Assembly: GCA_964390065.1 (NCBI GenBank)
Contig: CAYMGX010000105.1
Location: 1-14,064, forward strand
DNA from: JAAZBG01 sp964390065
GTDB taxonomy: Bacteria; Fibrobacterota; Chitinivibrionia; Chitinivibrionales; Chitinispirillaceae
DNA: 14,064 nt
Direction of reading: 5' to 3'
Below, in pieces: positions 7,256 to 14,064 of the stretch. Made by a program: the position numbers and the translations under genes. How positions within the stretch are numbered: position 1 is the stretch's first letter; every line of letters starts with the position of its first letter. The notes under the pieces are model-generated. The model saw nothing but the letters and a program-made list of their open reading frames with translations. It was not told the origin of the DNA and did no database searches.

Positions 7256-7797
7256 TTGTTAAACAGTATCGCCTTGCTGATTTTATCTGCGCTTTCATCA
7301 TTGTTAAGGTGCCTGACCAGTTCTATCGCAAAGTCAAGTGCGGTTCCGACACCTCTGCTGGTTATAATTGTTCTGTCAACAACGACCGGCTCTTCGACAA
7401 CTATGGCGTTTCCCAGACGTTCTTCAACTCCCGGGTAGCATGTTGCTTTGTATCCGTCAAGAATACCTGCTTCTGCAAGCACAGATGGACCTGCGCAGAT
7501 AGCTCCCAGGAGGAGTCCTTTTGTATGAGCGTCCTTGACAATCTTAAGTACTTCGGGAGATTTGATCAGGTTGGTTGTTCCCGGCTGTCCTCCGGCAAGA
7601 ATGATACCATCATAACTATCTTTGAAATCCGCAAGCAGATGGTCAGCTCTGATTCTGATATCATGGGCTCCTTTTATTTCAAATGATTTTAATCCAAGTA
7701 TCGTGACCTGTATATGAGCCCTGCGCAAAATGTCAATAAATGTCACTGCTTCAATCTCTTCAAAGCCTTCAGCAAGAATTGTAATTACATGTTTCAT
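7252..7797 (-). CDS. DJ-1/PfpI (YajL/ThiJ-like) family protein
   Basis: A 181-residue cytoplasmic protein of exact DJ-1 length. The acidic residue that tunes the nucleophile is E16 in 'AEGFEEIEA'. The nucleophile elbow is 'AICAGPSVLAEAG' with C101, corresponding to C106 of human DJ-1. 'ILAGGQPG' (66-73) and 'IITSRGVGTALDFAIELV' (144-161) also match. The position of DJ-1 His126 is tyrosine (Y121), as in several bacterial relatives that keep only the Cys-Glu pair. The family is assigned roles in oxidative or carbonyl-stress protection; the exact chemistry is debated. AAGGAG at 7809-7814 (minus strand) lies 11 bases before the ATG and overlaps the stop of the upstream hydrolase gene, which indicates a shared mRNA. 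The downstream EamA gene overlaps its stop. Confidence 0.92.
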   Translation of the reverse strand: MKHVITILAEGFEEIEAVTFIDILRRAHIQVTILGLKSFEIKGAHDIRIRADHLLADFKDSYDGIILAGGQPGTTNLIKSPEVLKIVKDAHTKGLLLGAICAGPSVLAEAGILDGYKATCYPGVEERLGNAIVVEEPVVVDRTIITSRGVGTALDFAIELVRHLNNDESADKISKAILFNK

Positions 7798-7812
7798 GAT
7801 GATGTGTACTCC

Positions 7813-9000
7813 TTAAAAATTGATTGTATAAATCATTTTAGTTGTATCTGGACTGAGTGCATAGTGTAACATTGAATTTAATATATGTGTATTAGTTTTT
7901 TCTGCTCTGATTTTTTCCTTATGTTTATTGTTCCTGTTAACAAAAAGAATACCGGATGTTACAGGCAGAAGCAGCGTTACTTTTCTGAGACCGGTTGCAT
8001 TGATTGTCAGTGTATCATCATCAAGTTTCCACGTATAACTGCGGATAGCGCTGACATCATCAAAATGGTAATCAATACAATTATCCGGACGATTTTGTAC
8101 ACCCGGAGTGAAAACCCACGATCCATTTAGTAACGTTTTCCTGTTCCAGGAACGAAGTATGCTGCATAGGGCACCGAGTTCTTTATCTTTGTAATCAAAA
8201 CCATGTGCTTCACCGGTGTGAATGCTGCGTGTAATATTCACACCCTGTCCTTGCATATAGTCAAGAAAACCGGTAACGATATCAAGTGGATATAACTGAT
8301 CGTTCCCCCCGTTTATGCTGTATATGGGGCGCTGAGCAATGTTGACCGGAGTGAGATCAACCCCTGCTGACGGTACAATTCCACCATAGCCGCTGATTGC
8401 AATAAATCCCGCGAATGGTCCATTAATACAATTAGATGCAGCCCAGCATCCGGCAGCACCATCAGAGACCCCCGCCAGAAATACCTTTGATTCATCAACA
8501 GGGTAGTGAAGTTTCATATAACGGACTGTTTGAAGAATTCTGTAAAGACCACAGCTGCTCCACCAGCGGGTCGTGCGGTTTGCTGATGGGCTTGCGAGAA
8601 AAAGTGGCATACTGTCAATTAGCCCGGAGAGCATTTCATAGGCTTTTTCACCTTTGTTGTTGACTGTAACACCGGTTCCTCCATGAAGGTAAACAACAAG
8701 TGGATATTTTTTATCAGTAGTGAATGCATCAGGAGTCTTGAAACCGAGAATCCAGCGGCTTCCTGATGAATCAACGAGTGTGTCGGTAAATGCACCACTC
8801 TGTAAAGATCGGCAGGAATCAAGCATCGCATCGATTGATAAGATGTTGTATCCGGCAAGTTCTGATGTTCCTGCTGCGGTTGGATTGAGATACCAGTTCT
8901 TTACTGCTGATACCGAAAGCGGTGCTGGCGGTTTATCACATGATGTAAAGAAAATACACAATAGTGAAAGTATAAGAGAATGATTGTTTAATATATGCAT
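7813..9000 (-). CDS. Alpha/beta-hydrolase lipoprotein (esterase-like)
   Basis: A 395-residue exported hydrolase. The N-terminus is hydrophobic and ends in 'FFTSC', with C21 a plausible though weak lipobox, so it is probably a membrane-anchored lipoprotein. The hydrolase core shows the oxyanion segment 'YPLVVYLHGG' (99-108), the nucleophile elbow 'LAGVSDGAAG' with S179, a likely acid D234 in 'NGGNDQLYP' and the histidine H266 in 'GEAHGFDY'; together these make a complete Ser-Asp-His triad. The layout resembles PHB-depolymerase or prolyl-oligopeptidase-like esterases. About 110 residues after the triad form a beta-rich C-terminal extension not explained by the core fold. The substrate is unknown. 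The stop codon overlaps the ribosome-binding site of the DJ-1 gene. The ATG at 9000 has no obvious Shine-Dalgarno sequence, but it gives the signal sequence expected. Confidence 0.82.
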   Translation of the reverse strand: MHILNNHSLILSLLCIFFTSCDKPPAPLSVSAVKNWYLNPTAAGTSELAGYNILSIDAMLDSCRSLQSGAFTDTLVDSSGSRWILGFKTPDAFTTDKKYPLVVYLHGGTGVTVNNKGEKAYEMLSGLIDSMPLFLASPSANRTTRWWSSCGLYRILQTVRYMKLHYPVDESKVFLAGVSDGAAGCWAASNCINGPFAGFIAISGYGGIVPSAGVDLTPVNIAQRPIYSINGGNDQLYPLDIVTGFLDYMQGQGVNITRSIHTGEAHGFDYKDKELGALCSILRSWNRKTLLNGSWVFTPGVQNRPDNCIDYHFDDVSAIRSYTWKLDDDTLTINATGLRKVTLLLPVTSGILFVNRNNKHKEKIRAEKTNTHILNSMLHYALSPDTTKMIYTINF

Positions 9001-9034
9001 AAGCTACAGGGCGGGGTTAGGTGCGGATCACTAT

Positions 9035-9385
9035 CTACATGGTTGTGAGATCTTCAATGGTTTTTACGGTTTTAACAATTTTGTCAATTCCTACTATTGA
9101 AAGAATTGCCTCAATATCAGGAGCAAGACCAAACAGAATCACTTTACCGCTCTTCTCTGAACATCTGCGGTGAAAATTCAATAAAATGGTAATGGCACTT
9201 GAGTCAAGATAGGTCGTTTTGCTGAGATCAATGCCGATTTTTATATCTGAATCTCCAATGAAAGCATTGAAAAAAGTTTTGACATGAAGAATATTCTGAA
9301 CTGTAAAACGTCCGGAAATGCTGATAATTATCCAGTCGTTCCAGGCACTTTTATGTATCAAATCCTCAGCTTGAATTTTTTCCAT
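9035..9385 (-). CDS. STAS-domain anti-anti-sigma-like protein
   Basis: A 116-residue single STAS domain of SpoIIAA/RsbV size. Visible features are 'DWIIISISGRFTVQN' (17-31), 'IKIGIDLSKTTYLDSSAITILLNFHRR' (48-74) with S62, the position phosphorylated in SpoIIAA (D-S-S), and 'KVILFGLAPDIEAILSIVGI' (81-100). Known role of the family: binds a RsbW/SpoIIAB-type kinase when unphosphorylated and frees that kinase's client. I chose the ATG at 9385 because the domain begins there. The frame stays open to an ATG at 9463, which would add 26 residues including a hydrophobic stretch, but this looks like translated AT-rich spacer. It lies 91 bases after comEC and 34 before the hydrolase, on the same strand. 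A candidate partner kinase is encoded divergently at 11603-12544. Confidence 0.85.
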   Translation of the reverse strand: MEKIQAEDLIHKSAWNDWIIISISGRFTVQNILHVKTFFNAFIGDSDIKIGIDLSKTTYLDSSAITILLNFHRRCSEKSGKVILFGLAPDIEAILSIVGIDKIVKTVKTIEDLTTM

Positions 9386-9476
9386 AGTATGATAGAAATA
9401 AATAAAAAAAACATAAACTGCAACATAAATAATACAAAAATGACCAGGCAGCTCCTGCACCATGACATTTCATCTT

Positions 9477-11570
9477 CTAATTCATCCGGCGAAAACAGGT
9501 TTCAACAAATGCCTGCCGTCCGTATGAATATGTTTTCCTTGAAGCAGATATGCCAGAAAATATTGGTAATTTCAATTCACCGGAGTATGTTTCCGGCAGA
9601 TGTGCCTTGTGTATACACACCTGTTGGTATTTGTGCAAACGGGTTTTAATTGAATCAGAAAGCTCATTCATATCTACGAATGTGTACGATATCGAGGATA
9701 CTCTGAATGGTGCCATCAATTGTGACCTGTCGGGGAGTCTTTTGCGCGTAGTGTTGGCATAAATAACTTTTGTCAGTGATGCGAATCTTTGATGGCGCTT
9801 CCATGAAGTGAAAATCCTTTGCCAGCGAAGATCTGATTTTGAATGGTTTGCTACATACAATGTGATAGTTCCATGTTCATCCCGCAGTGCAGTCATTTCG
9901 GCATCATCGAGATCAAATTTGCTCATGACAAGACAGTTACTTTTCTGTACAATGATCCATTCGACACCGGTACAGCATGAGAGTAAAATCAATAAAAGTA
10001 CTGTTAATTGTAAACGTATTCTCTTTACTGCCCCTGCGATCAGTATCGTCCCGGCTGCAAAAAGAACCGTCAATAAAGGGGATAATGATGACAGCGATAT
10101 GCTGCTGAAGGGTAGTATTGTTGATATTTCGGCACATTTTACAAGTATGTCAAAAAACCAGGCACTGGCACTGATACAGAGCGGAACCACCCACGGCACT
10201 ATCAGGGATGAGATAATCGAAGTGAAAAAGAGCCACATCGAACAGGACATCGCGGGGACAGCGACAATATTTGAGAATAAGCCGAGTACCGAAATCGTTC
10301 CGAAATGGTAAAGCAACACCGGCAACGTGCTCAACGTTCCGGCAAGTGATACATTAAACGACATGGCAAGCCTTGATACAAGGAAATCAAGATGTTTGTT
10401 TTTCACTGATGGCTTACAGGCATCAAAAACCGGGCAGAGCAACAGTATGCCGAGCGTTGCCGCAAATGACAACTGAAATCCTGCCTGGAAAAGACTGTCA
10501 GGTGAGATACACAACCAGACAGTTCCCGCGATTCCAAGCGCCTGGATTGTGTAATTCTTTTTTTGTAAAACATATGCCAGGATAAAGATCGTGCTCATGA
10601 TTGTTGCGCGGAAAAGGCATGGAATAAATCCTATGAAAAGCTGGTAACTCCATAATACACCAAGGGCGATACCGTGACGAATAACAGGAGGAATCGGAAT
10701 GGCATTAAGAAAAAAGTAACACATTGCAAGGAGCATTGCCGCGTGAAGTCCTGATATTGATAGAATGTGATATGTTCCGGAGTCGCGAAAAACATCTTTA
10801 AGGTAGGAGGATAGGTATTGTGTTTCACCCAGAAATACAGCGTATAGTATCGCCCGGTGATCCTGATTAGTAAATTTGTTTATTATCGAACTGACCGATG
10901 CCCGGAAACCGGATGAAAGAGATGCATTTAATGAGGTTCTGGTTGCGATATTTAATATTGTGTCAATTTTAAATGATGCCATAATTCCGTTTGACTGCAG
11001 ATACCGGTATTCATCAAATTCATAAGCGTTTCGTTGTCGTCCGGGAAGTCGTATCGTTCCGAGAATATCAAGTGATGCTCCCTGTGGTACACGAACGCTA
11101 CTGATACATTGGACTACTTTGTTGTTAAACTCCCTGATTGGGGGAGTTGTTGAATCAATCCTGAAAAGAAATCGAATATTATCAGAATTGGGCAGTGATG
11201 GTGAAAGGGCTGCTCCGTGAATTGTAACAGGATTGCTCCGTGTGCGCTCCACAATCTTGTAGAGATTATCGCTCTTGATCATGTAAAGCGGATAAAGTAA
11301 CGCACCACTTATTACGAAAAGTATTTGCCGGGCAATATTATTTTTCAGAAACAGTGCCAGTGTAAGCGAAATAGTTGCAGTCAATTTTAAAATAATGTAG
11401 AATGAAGTGTATGTTTCTGAGTAATTAATTAAATGATTTACAAAAAAACCTGATAGAAATATTCCCAATGATAAAGCGCACCAGCTCAGGAGTGCGGGAA
11501 AACGTAACCAGAGCAGAATATCAGGTAACAGCGTTTTAATAGTCTGGAAATAATTTCCGGTGAAATTCAT
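9477..11570 (-). CDS. comEC: ComEC/Rec2-like DNA-uptake channel, C-terminal domain degenerate
   Basis: A 697-residue polytopic membrane protein. The N-terminus has several membrane segments (about 27-100), then a soluble OB-like part (about 115-205) with 'GTIRLPGRQRNAYEFDEYRYLQSNGI', typical of the ComEC N-terminal domain. The competence domain begins at about 235, with the hallmark 'SGTYHILSISGLHAAMLL' (264-281) and further hydrophobic helices to about 535. Known family role: inner-membrane channel for single-stranded DNA during transformation. Full-length ComEC ends in a metallo-beta-lactamase-like nuclease. Here residues 546-697 show only a vague 'KFDLDDAEMTALRDEHGTI', reminiscent of the usual LDVGQGDA start, and no HxHxDH metal motif. 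The minus-strand GAGG nine bases before the ATG is a fair ribosome site. First gene of the minus-strand run. No other competence gene is visible. Confidence 0.88.
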   Translation of the reverse strand: MNFTGNYFQTIKTLLPDILLWLRFPALLSWCALSLGIFLSGFFVNHLINYSETYTSFYIILKLTATISLTLALFLKNNIARQILFVISGALLYPLYMIKSDNLYKIVERTRSNPVTIHGAALSPSLPNSDNIRFLFRIDSTTPPIREFNNKVVQCISSVRVPQGASLDILGTIRLPGRQRNAYEFDEYRYLQSNGIMASFKIDTILNIATRTSLNASLSSGFRASVSSIINKFTNQDHRAILYAVFLGETQYLSSYLKDVFRDSGTYHILSISGLHAAMLLAMCYFFLNAIPIPPVIRHGIALGVLWSYQLFIGFIPCLFRATIMSTIFILAYVLQKKNYTIQALGIAGTVWLCISPDSLFQAGFQLSFAATLGILLLCPVFDACKPSVKNKHLDFLVSRLAMSFNVSLAGTLSTLPVLLYHFGTISVLGLFSNIVAVPAMSCSMWLFFTSIISSLIVPWVVPLCISASAWFFDILVKCAEISTILPFSSISLSSLSPLLTVLFAAGTILIAGAVKRIRLQLTVLLLILLSCCTGVEWIIVQKSNCLVMSKFDLDDAEMTALRDEHGTITLYVANHSKSDLRWQRIFTSWKRHQRFASLTKVIYANTTRKRLPDRSQLMAPFRVSSISYTFVDMNELSDSIKTRLHKYQQVCIHKAHLPETYSGELKLPIFSGISASRKTYSYGRQAFVETCFRRMN

Positions 11571-11590
11571 AATCCAAATCCTCTATAAGC

Positions 11591-11596
11591 AGGTGA
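11591..11596 (+). promoter_or_regulatory. Ribosome-binding site for the REC-ATPase gene
   Basis: AGGTGA sits six bases before the ATG at 11603, a good spacing. It fixes that start, which lies only 32 bases from the divergent comEC start. Confidence 0.65.
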
Positions 11597-11602
11597 AGTA
11601 TA

Positions 11603-12544
11603 ATGCAGCAACAATCCGGTTCGAAAAAAGCAACAATTCTTGTGGTTGATGATGAGTATGAAATCCGGGAGATGATCTCGGATTATCTCAGAGATGAAGA
11701 AGGATATACAGTGTTCGATGCGGAGAGTGGCGCAAAGGCTCTTGAGATTCTTGCTAATAATACCCATGTCGATATGGTACTCTCTGATATCAATATGCCG
11801 GAAATGAAGGGTTTTGATCTTCTCAGGGAAGTGAAGGAGCGTTATCCTTCTATCAAGCGGATCCTCATTACAGCATACAATGTTGAAGACTATTTGGAAT
11901 TAGCTTTAAAATATGATATCGGTAATATCTTTGTAAAGACAACTCCGTTTAATTTTAACGAATTGTCATCAGCGCTCGAAAAATTACTTAATAATGACAT
12001 TTTCGGTCTGAAACAACATTTCAAATCCAGTGTTAAAATGTCTCAGTATAAAATAACGACATCAAAGAATCTCGATAAGGATGCCGAAAAAATCACCAAT
12101 TTCATTGGGGAAAAGGAGCGAGCCCATCGCCTTGAACTGGTTCTTGTGGAACTTTTAACAAATGCGATTTTTTATGGTATCCGTAATGAAGCACCTGATA
12201 GAAAAGAGCTATGGGCGCATGATTTTGTTTTACCTGATGAACAGGCAATAATTGTGACCGTCGCGAGTGATTCGGAAAAGTATGCAATATCTGTCTGTGA
12301 CCACGGCGGGCGTCTTAAGAAAAGTGACATGCTCTACTGGCTCAACCGGCAGGCATCACGGGATAGAAACGGTTTACCACTGGGTATTTATGACACTCAT
12401 GGAAGAGGATTGTTCATTGCACGCAAATATATAGACCGTCTAATTGTAAATATTGATCAGAAACGTAAGACAGAGATCATTATCATTAATTATTTTGAGA
12501 ACACATACAAAGGATACAAACCTCTTTATATAAACGAGATATGA
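11603..12544 (+). CDS. Response regulator fused to GHKL (RsbW-like) ATPase
   Basis: A 313-residue two-domain protein. The receiver domain (about 10-128) has D16-D17, phospho-acceptor D62 in 'LSDINMPEMKG', T90 in 'LITAYN' and K112. The residue after that lysine is threonine (VKTTPF) rather than proline. The C-terminal domain (about 150-297) is a GHKL ATPase of the anti-sigma/SpoIIAB type: N-box 'LVLVELLTNAIFYGI' with E183 and N187, G1 'VCDHGG' with D233, and G2 'DTHGRGLFIARKYID' with G267 and G269. There is no histidine-kinase dimerisation domain. Such ATPases phosphorylate STAS proteins or sequester sigma factors; here phosphorylation of D62 could gate that activity. The STAS protein encoded beyond comEC is the obvious candidate partner. 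The stop overlaps the pseudouridine-synthase start (ATGA, 12541-12544). Confidence 0.87.
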   Translation: MQQQSGSKKATILVVDDEYEIREMISDYLRDEEGYTVFDAESGAKALEILANNTHVDMVLSDINMPEMKGFDLLREVKERYPSIKRILITAYNVEDYLELALKYDIGNIFVKTTPFNFNELSSALEKLLNNDIFGLKQHFKSSVKMSQYKITTSKNLDKDAEKITNFIGEKERAHRLELVLVELLTNAIFYGIRNEAPDRKELWAHDFVLPDEQAIIVTVASDSEKYAISVCDHGGRLKKSDMLYWLNRQASRDRNGLPLGIYDTHGRGLFIARKYIDRLIVNIDQKRKTEIIIINYFENTYKGYKPLYINEI

Positions 12545-13503
12545 TTTTTAACTGTACCGTGCCTCTCAATTGTAAACTACATCAGCTGCTTGCTGAATAT
12601 CTGGCACAACGCTTTACCTATTTCTCACGTGAACAATGGATAGAAAAAATCAGTGATGGCAGGGTTATGCTGAATAATAAACCTGCAATAACTGACTCGC
12701 TTGTGATTGGCGGCGATACAATTTCCTATGATGCCGGTGAATTTGATGAACCGGCATGTAATCTTGATTATTCTATTATATATGAGGATGCATGGTTTCT
12801 TGGTGTTAACAAGCCGGGAAATCTGCTGGTACATCGTGCTGGAAGATCGTTTCGGAATAATCTGATCTATCAGCTCCGTTATGTGCATACTCCTGTATAT
12901 CCTGATATTCATGCTACCCACAGGCTTGACAGAGATACATCCGGGGTGGTTCTCTGTGCGAAAACTACCGATGCTCGTGCTGAAGCCGGCAGATTGTTTG
13001 AAATGTGTGCTGTTGAAAAGAAATATGCTGCGATTGTTCATGGCGTTGTTTCCGGGTCGATAAAAAGGATTGAACTGCCAATTGCTAAGGATGCTGCTTC
13101 ACGATTCTCATTTAAGCATTGCGTTTGTGAACATGGTAAGGATGCTGTCACACTGGTTGATAACTGTATAGATCTTCATAATGGATACTCTCTTGTTTAT
13201 CTCACACCCCTGACTGGAAGAACGCATCAGATACGGGTTCACTGTAAAGCGATCGGGCACCCACTGGTAGGTGATATGCTCTATACTCTTCCTGAGGATG
13301 AGTTTGAGATCTGGCTCGAAAACAGGGACAACTACAAGGGTAAAATAGATTTTTACCGTCATGCACTCCATTGCGCCTCAATAGGTTTTAAACATCCTTT
13401 TACAAACAATTACTGTACGATAAGGGCTGGTCTACCGCAGGATATGCTGGAACTGGGTGGAATTGATCCGGATTTTGAAACAGAAGTACCGGTTACGGCT
13501 TAA
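12541..13503 (+). CDS. RluA-family pseudouridine synthase
   Basis: A 320-residue RNA-modifying enzyme that converts uridine to pseudouridine, normally in rRNA or tRNA. An S4-like N-terminal region (about 10-63, 'YFSREQWIEKISDGRVMLNN') is followed by the catalytic domain. This carries 'HRLDRDTSGVVLCAKT' (127-142) with catalytic aspartate D130, 'KYAAIVHGVV' (161-170), and the closing motif 'LTGRTHQIRVHCKAIGHPLVGD' (224-245). Length and motif order match the RluC/RluD-type group, but the target uridine cannot be assigned. It is translationally coupled to the regulator-ATPase upstream, sharing ATGA. That pairing is unusual and may only reflect operon packing. Confidence 0.92.
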   Translation: MIFNCTVPLNCKLHQLLAEYLAQRFTYFSREQWIEKISDGRVMLNNKPAITDSLVIGGDTISYDAGEFDEPACNLDYSIIYEDAWFLGVNKPGNLLVHRAGRSFRNNLIYQLRYVHTPVYPDIHATHRLDRDTSGVVLCAKTTDARAEAGRLFEMCAVEKKYAAIVHGVVSGSIKRIELPIAKDAASRFSFKHCVCEHGKDAVTLVDNCIDLHNGYSLVYLTPLTGRTHQIRVHCKAIGHPLVGDMLYTLPEDEFEIWLENRDNYKGKIDFYRHALHCASIGFKHPFTNNYCTIRAGLPQDMLELGGIDPDFETEVPVTA

Positions 13504-13616
13504 TGGCAGCGAATGTTAATGAATAGCGTACATCTGACGGTTCATTAATCAACTATGTTATTCCGGAATTAACAATTAACAGTAGTTTTCTAAATGCGAA
13601 ATTATATAACGGGTAG

Positions 13617-13645
13617 AAAACAGGGTCTTTTCAGACCCCGTTTTT
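13617..13645. terminator. Bidirectional rho-independent terminator
   Basis: GGGTCT (13623-13628), loop TTTC, AGACCC (13633-13638). The stem extends past one A/C mismatch into AAAAC on the left and GTTTT on the right, giving a T-run in each direction. It lies between the converging pseudouridine-synthase and HU genes and would serve both. Confidence 0.85.
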
Positions 13646-13650
13646 GCAAG

Positions 13651-13980
13651 TTATTTTTTCTTTTTTGCTTTAGCTGGAGCTGGTTTTGCTGCCGGTGCAC
13701 CTGCGATAGCATCTTTCGCTGCTTTCGCAACACGGAATTTTACCACTTTCTTAGCAGGAATTTTGATCTGCTCGCCAGTGGCTGGATTCCGACCCATTCT
13801 GGCTTTACGCTGTACAAGTACGAGCTTGCCAAGTCCTGGGACTGTGAAACCATTTTTAGCTTCTTTGTAAGCTAAAGCTGCCAGGTCGTCGAGAAAAGAC
13901 TTAACCTGTTTTTTCGGAAGCTCTGAACTCTCAGCAAGCTTCGCGACGATCTGAGATTGCGTTAGGCTCTTTGTTGCCAT
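13651..13980 (-). CDS. hup: HU-family nucleoid protein with basic C-terminal tail
   Basis: A 109-residue HU/IHF-type histone-like protein that binds and bends DNA as a dimer. The N-terminal helices are 'MATKSLTQSQIVAKLAES' and 'KQVKSFLDDLAALAYKEAKNG'. The family signature is 'GLGKLVLVQRKARMGRNPATG' (49-69), with the RNP tip (64-66) that intercalates into DNA. 'KKVVKFRVAKAAKDAI' closes the fold near residue 92. Residues 93-109 form an extra Ala/Pro/Lys tail ending in four lysines; standard HU is about 90 residues. The ribosome site AAGGAG is strong (complement of 13986-13991, five or fewer bases from the ATG), and an upstream promoter and downstream terminator are clear, so this is a monocistronic, probably highly expressed gene. 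Choosing HU over IHF rests on the tail and general sequence. Confidence 0.95.
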   Translation of the reverse strand: MATKSLTQSQIVAKLAESSELPKKQVKSFLDDLAALAYKEAKNGFTVPGLGKLVLVQRKARMGRNPATGEQIKIPAKKVVKFRVAKAAKDAIAGAPAAKPAPAKAKKKK

Positions 13981-14034
13981 GCGCTCTCCTTTTGTTAAGA
14001 CAAAGTGGAAAAGAATTAATACATTTATGAAAGA

Positions 14035-14063
14035 ATTATAAATAAATGCATTACATCTGTCCA
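14035..14063 (-). promoter_or_regulatory. Sigma-70-type promoter for the HU gene
   Basis: On the minus strand, TGGACA (14058-14063) matches TTGACA at five of six positions. A 17-base spacer and a perfect TATAAT (14035-14040) follow. Transcription should start near 14028, giving a leader of about 47 bases before the HU ATG. Confidence 0.75.
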
Positions 14064-14064
14064 G

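Noticed and set aside
9430..9460. Short CAGG/CCTG hairpin between comEC and the STAS gene as a terminator
   Set aside because: The four-base stem is too weak, and the following T-rich sequence is typical of the AT-rich spacer.
9808..10311. 167-codon plus-strand frame opposite comEC
   Set aside because: It is antisense to membrane-segment codons of comEC and has no domain or ribosome site. The comEC frame is clearly the coding one.
1..14064. CRISPR arrays, tRNA or rRNA genes, intact insertion sequences, phage genes
   Set aside because: Looked for repeat-spacer patterns, tRNA-like cloverleaf arms and transposase motifs by eye. None was convincing.

Overview
The window reads like a piece of chromosome from a Gram-negative, moderately AT-rich bacterium. 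The evidence is lipobox-bearing exported proteins, a two-component pair, a CheX-type phosphatase, a ComEC channel and lamin-tail-domain lipoproteins. That mix, plus a histidine kinase whose boxes resemble FCB-group kinases, hints at Fibrobacterota or relatives. The taxonomy is inference only. No tRNA, rRNA, CRISPR array, intact transposase or phage gene was seen.

Layout, left to right. (1) The 3' part of a CheX-domain protein (1-408, +). (2) A gene-poor stretch (409-812) holding a decayed, internally deleted copy of an EamA transporter gene, homologous to the intact gene about 6 kb away, plus the first of three related palindromes. (3) An OmpR-type response regulator and its membrane histidine kinase (813-2749, +), overlapping by ATGA. 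(4) A second palindrome, then an exported DUF3616-like protein and a lipoprotein with four lamin-tail domains (2997-6127, +), overlapping by one base. (5) A third, 40-bp perfect palindrome and a short 9-bp tandem repeat. (6) A five-gene minus-strand run, in transcription order: ComEC-like channel (11570-9477), STAS anti-anti-sigma-like protein, alpha/beta-hydrolase lipoprotein, DJ-1/PfpI protein and EamA transporter (ending at 6344). (7) Divergent from comEC with only 32 bp between starts: a response regulator fused to a GHKL ATPase domain, overlapping an RluA-family pseudouridine synthase. (8) A convergent HU-type nucleoid protein on the minus strand, with a clear promoter and a shared bidirectional terminator.

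How they may work together. The clearest regulatory hypothesis is a partner-switching pair. The REC-ATPase protein (11603-12544) has the domain needed to bind or phosphorylate a STAS protein, and a stand-alone STAS protein with the phospho-acceptor serine lies on the other side of comEC. The DUF3616/lamin-tail pair looks like a translationally coupled cell-envelope or extracellular module. Most other genes are ordinary housekeeping or accessory genes. The most novel sequence-level observations are the EamA gene fossil, the palindrome family with compensated changes, and the ComEC whose C-terminal region has lost the metallo-beta-lactamase motifs.
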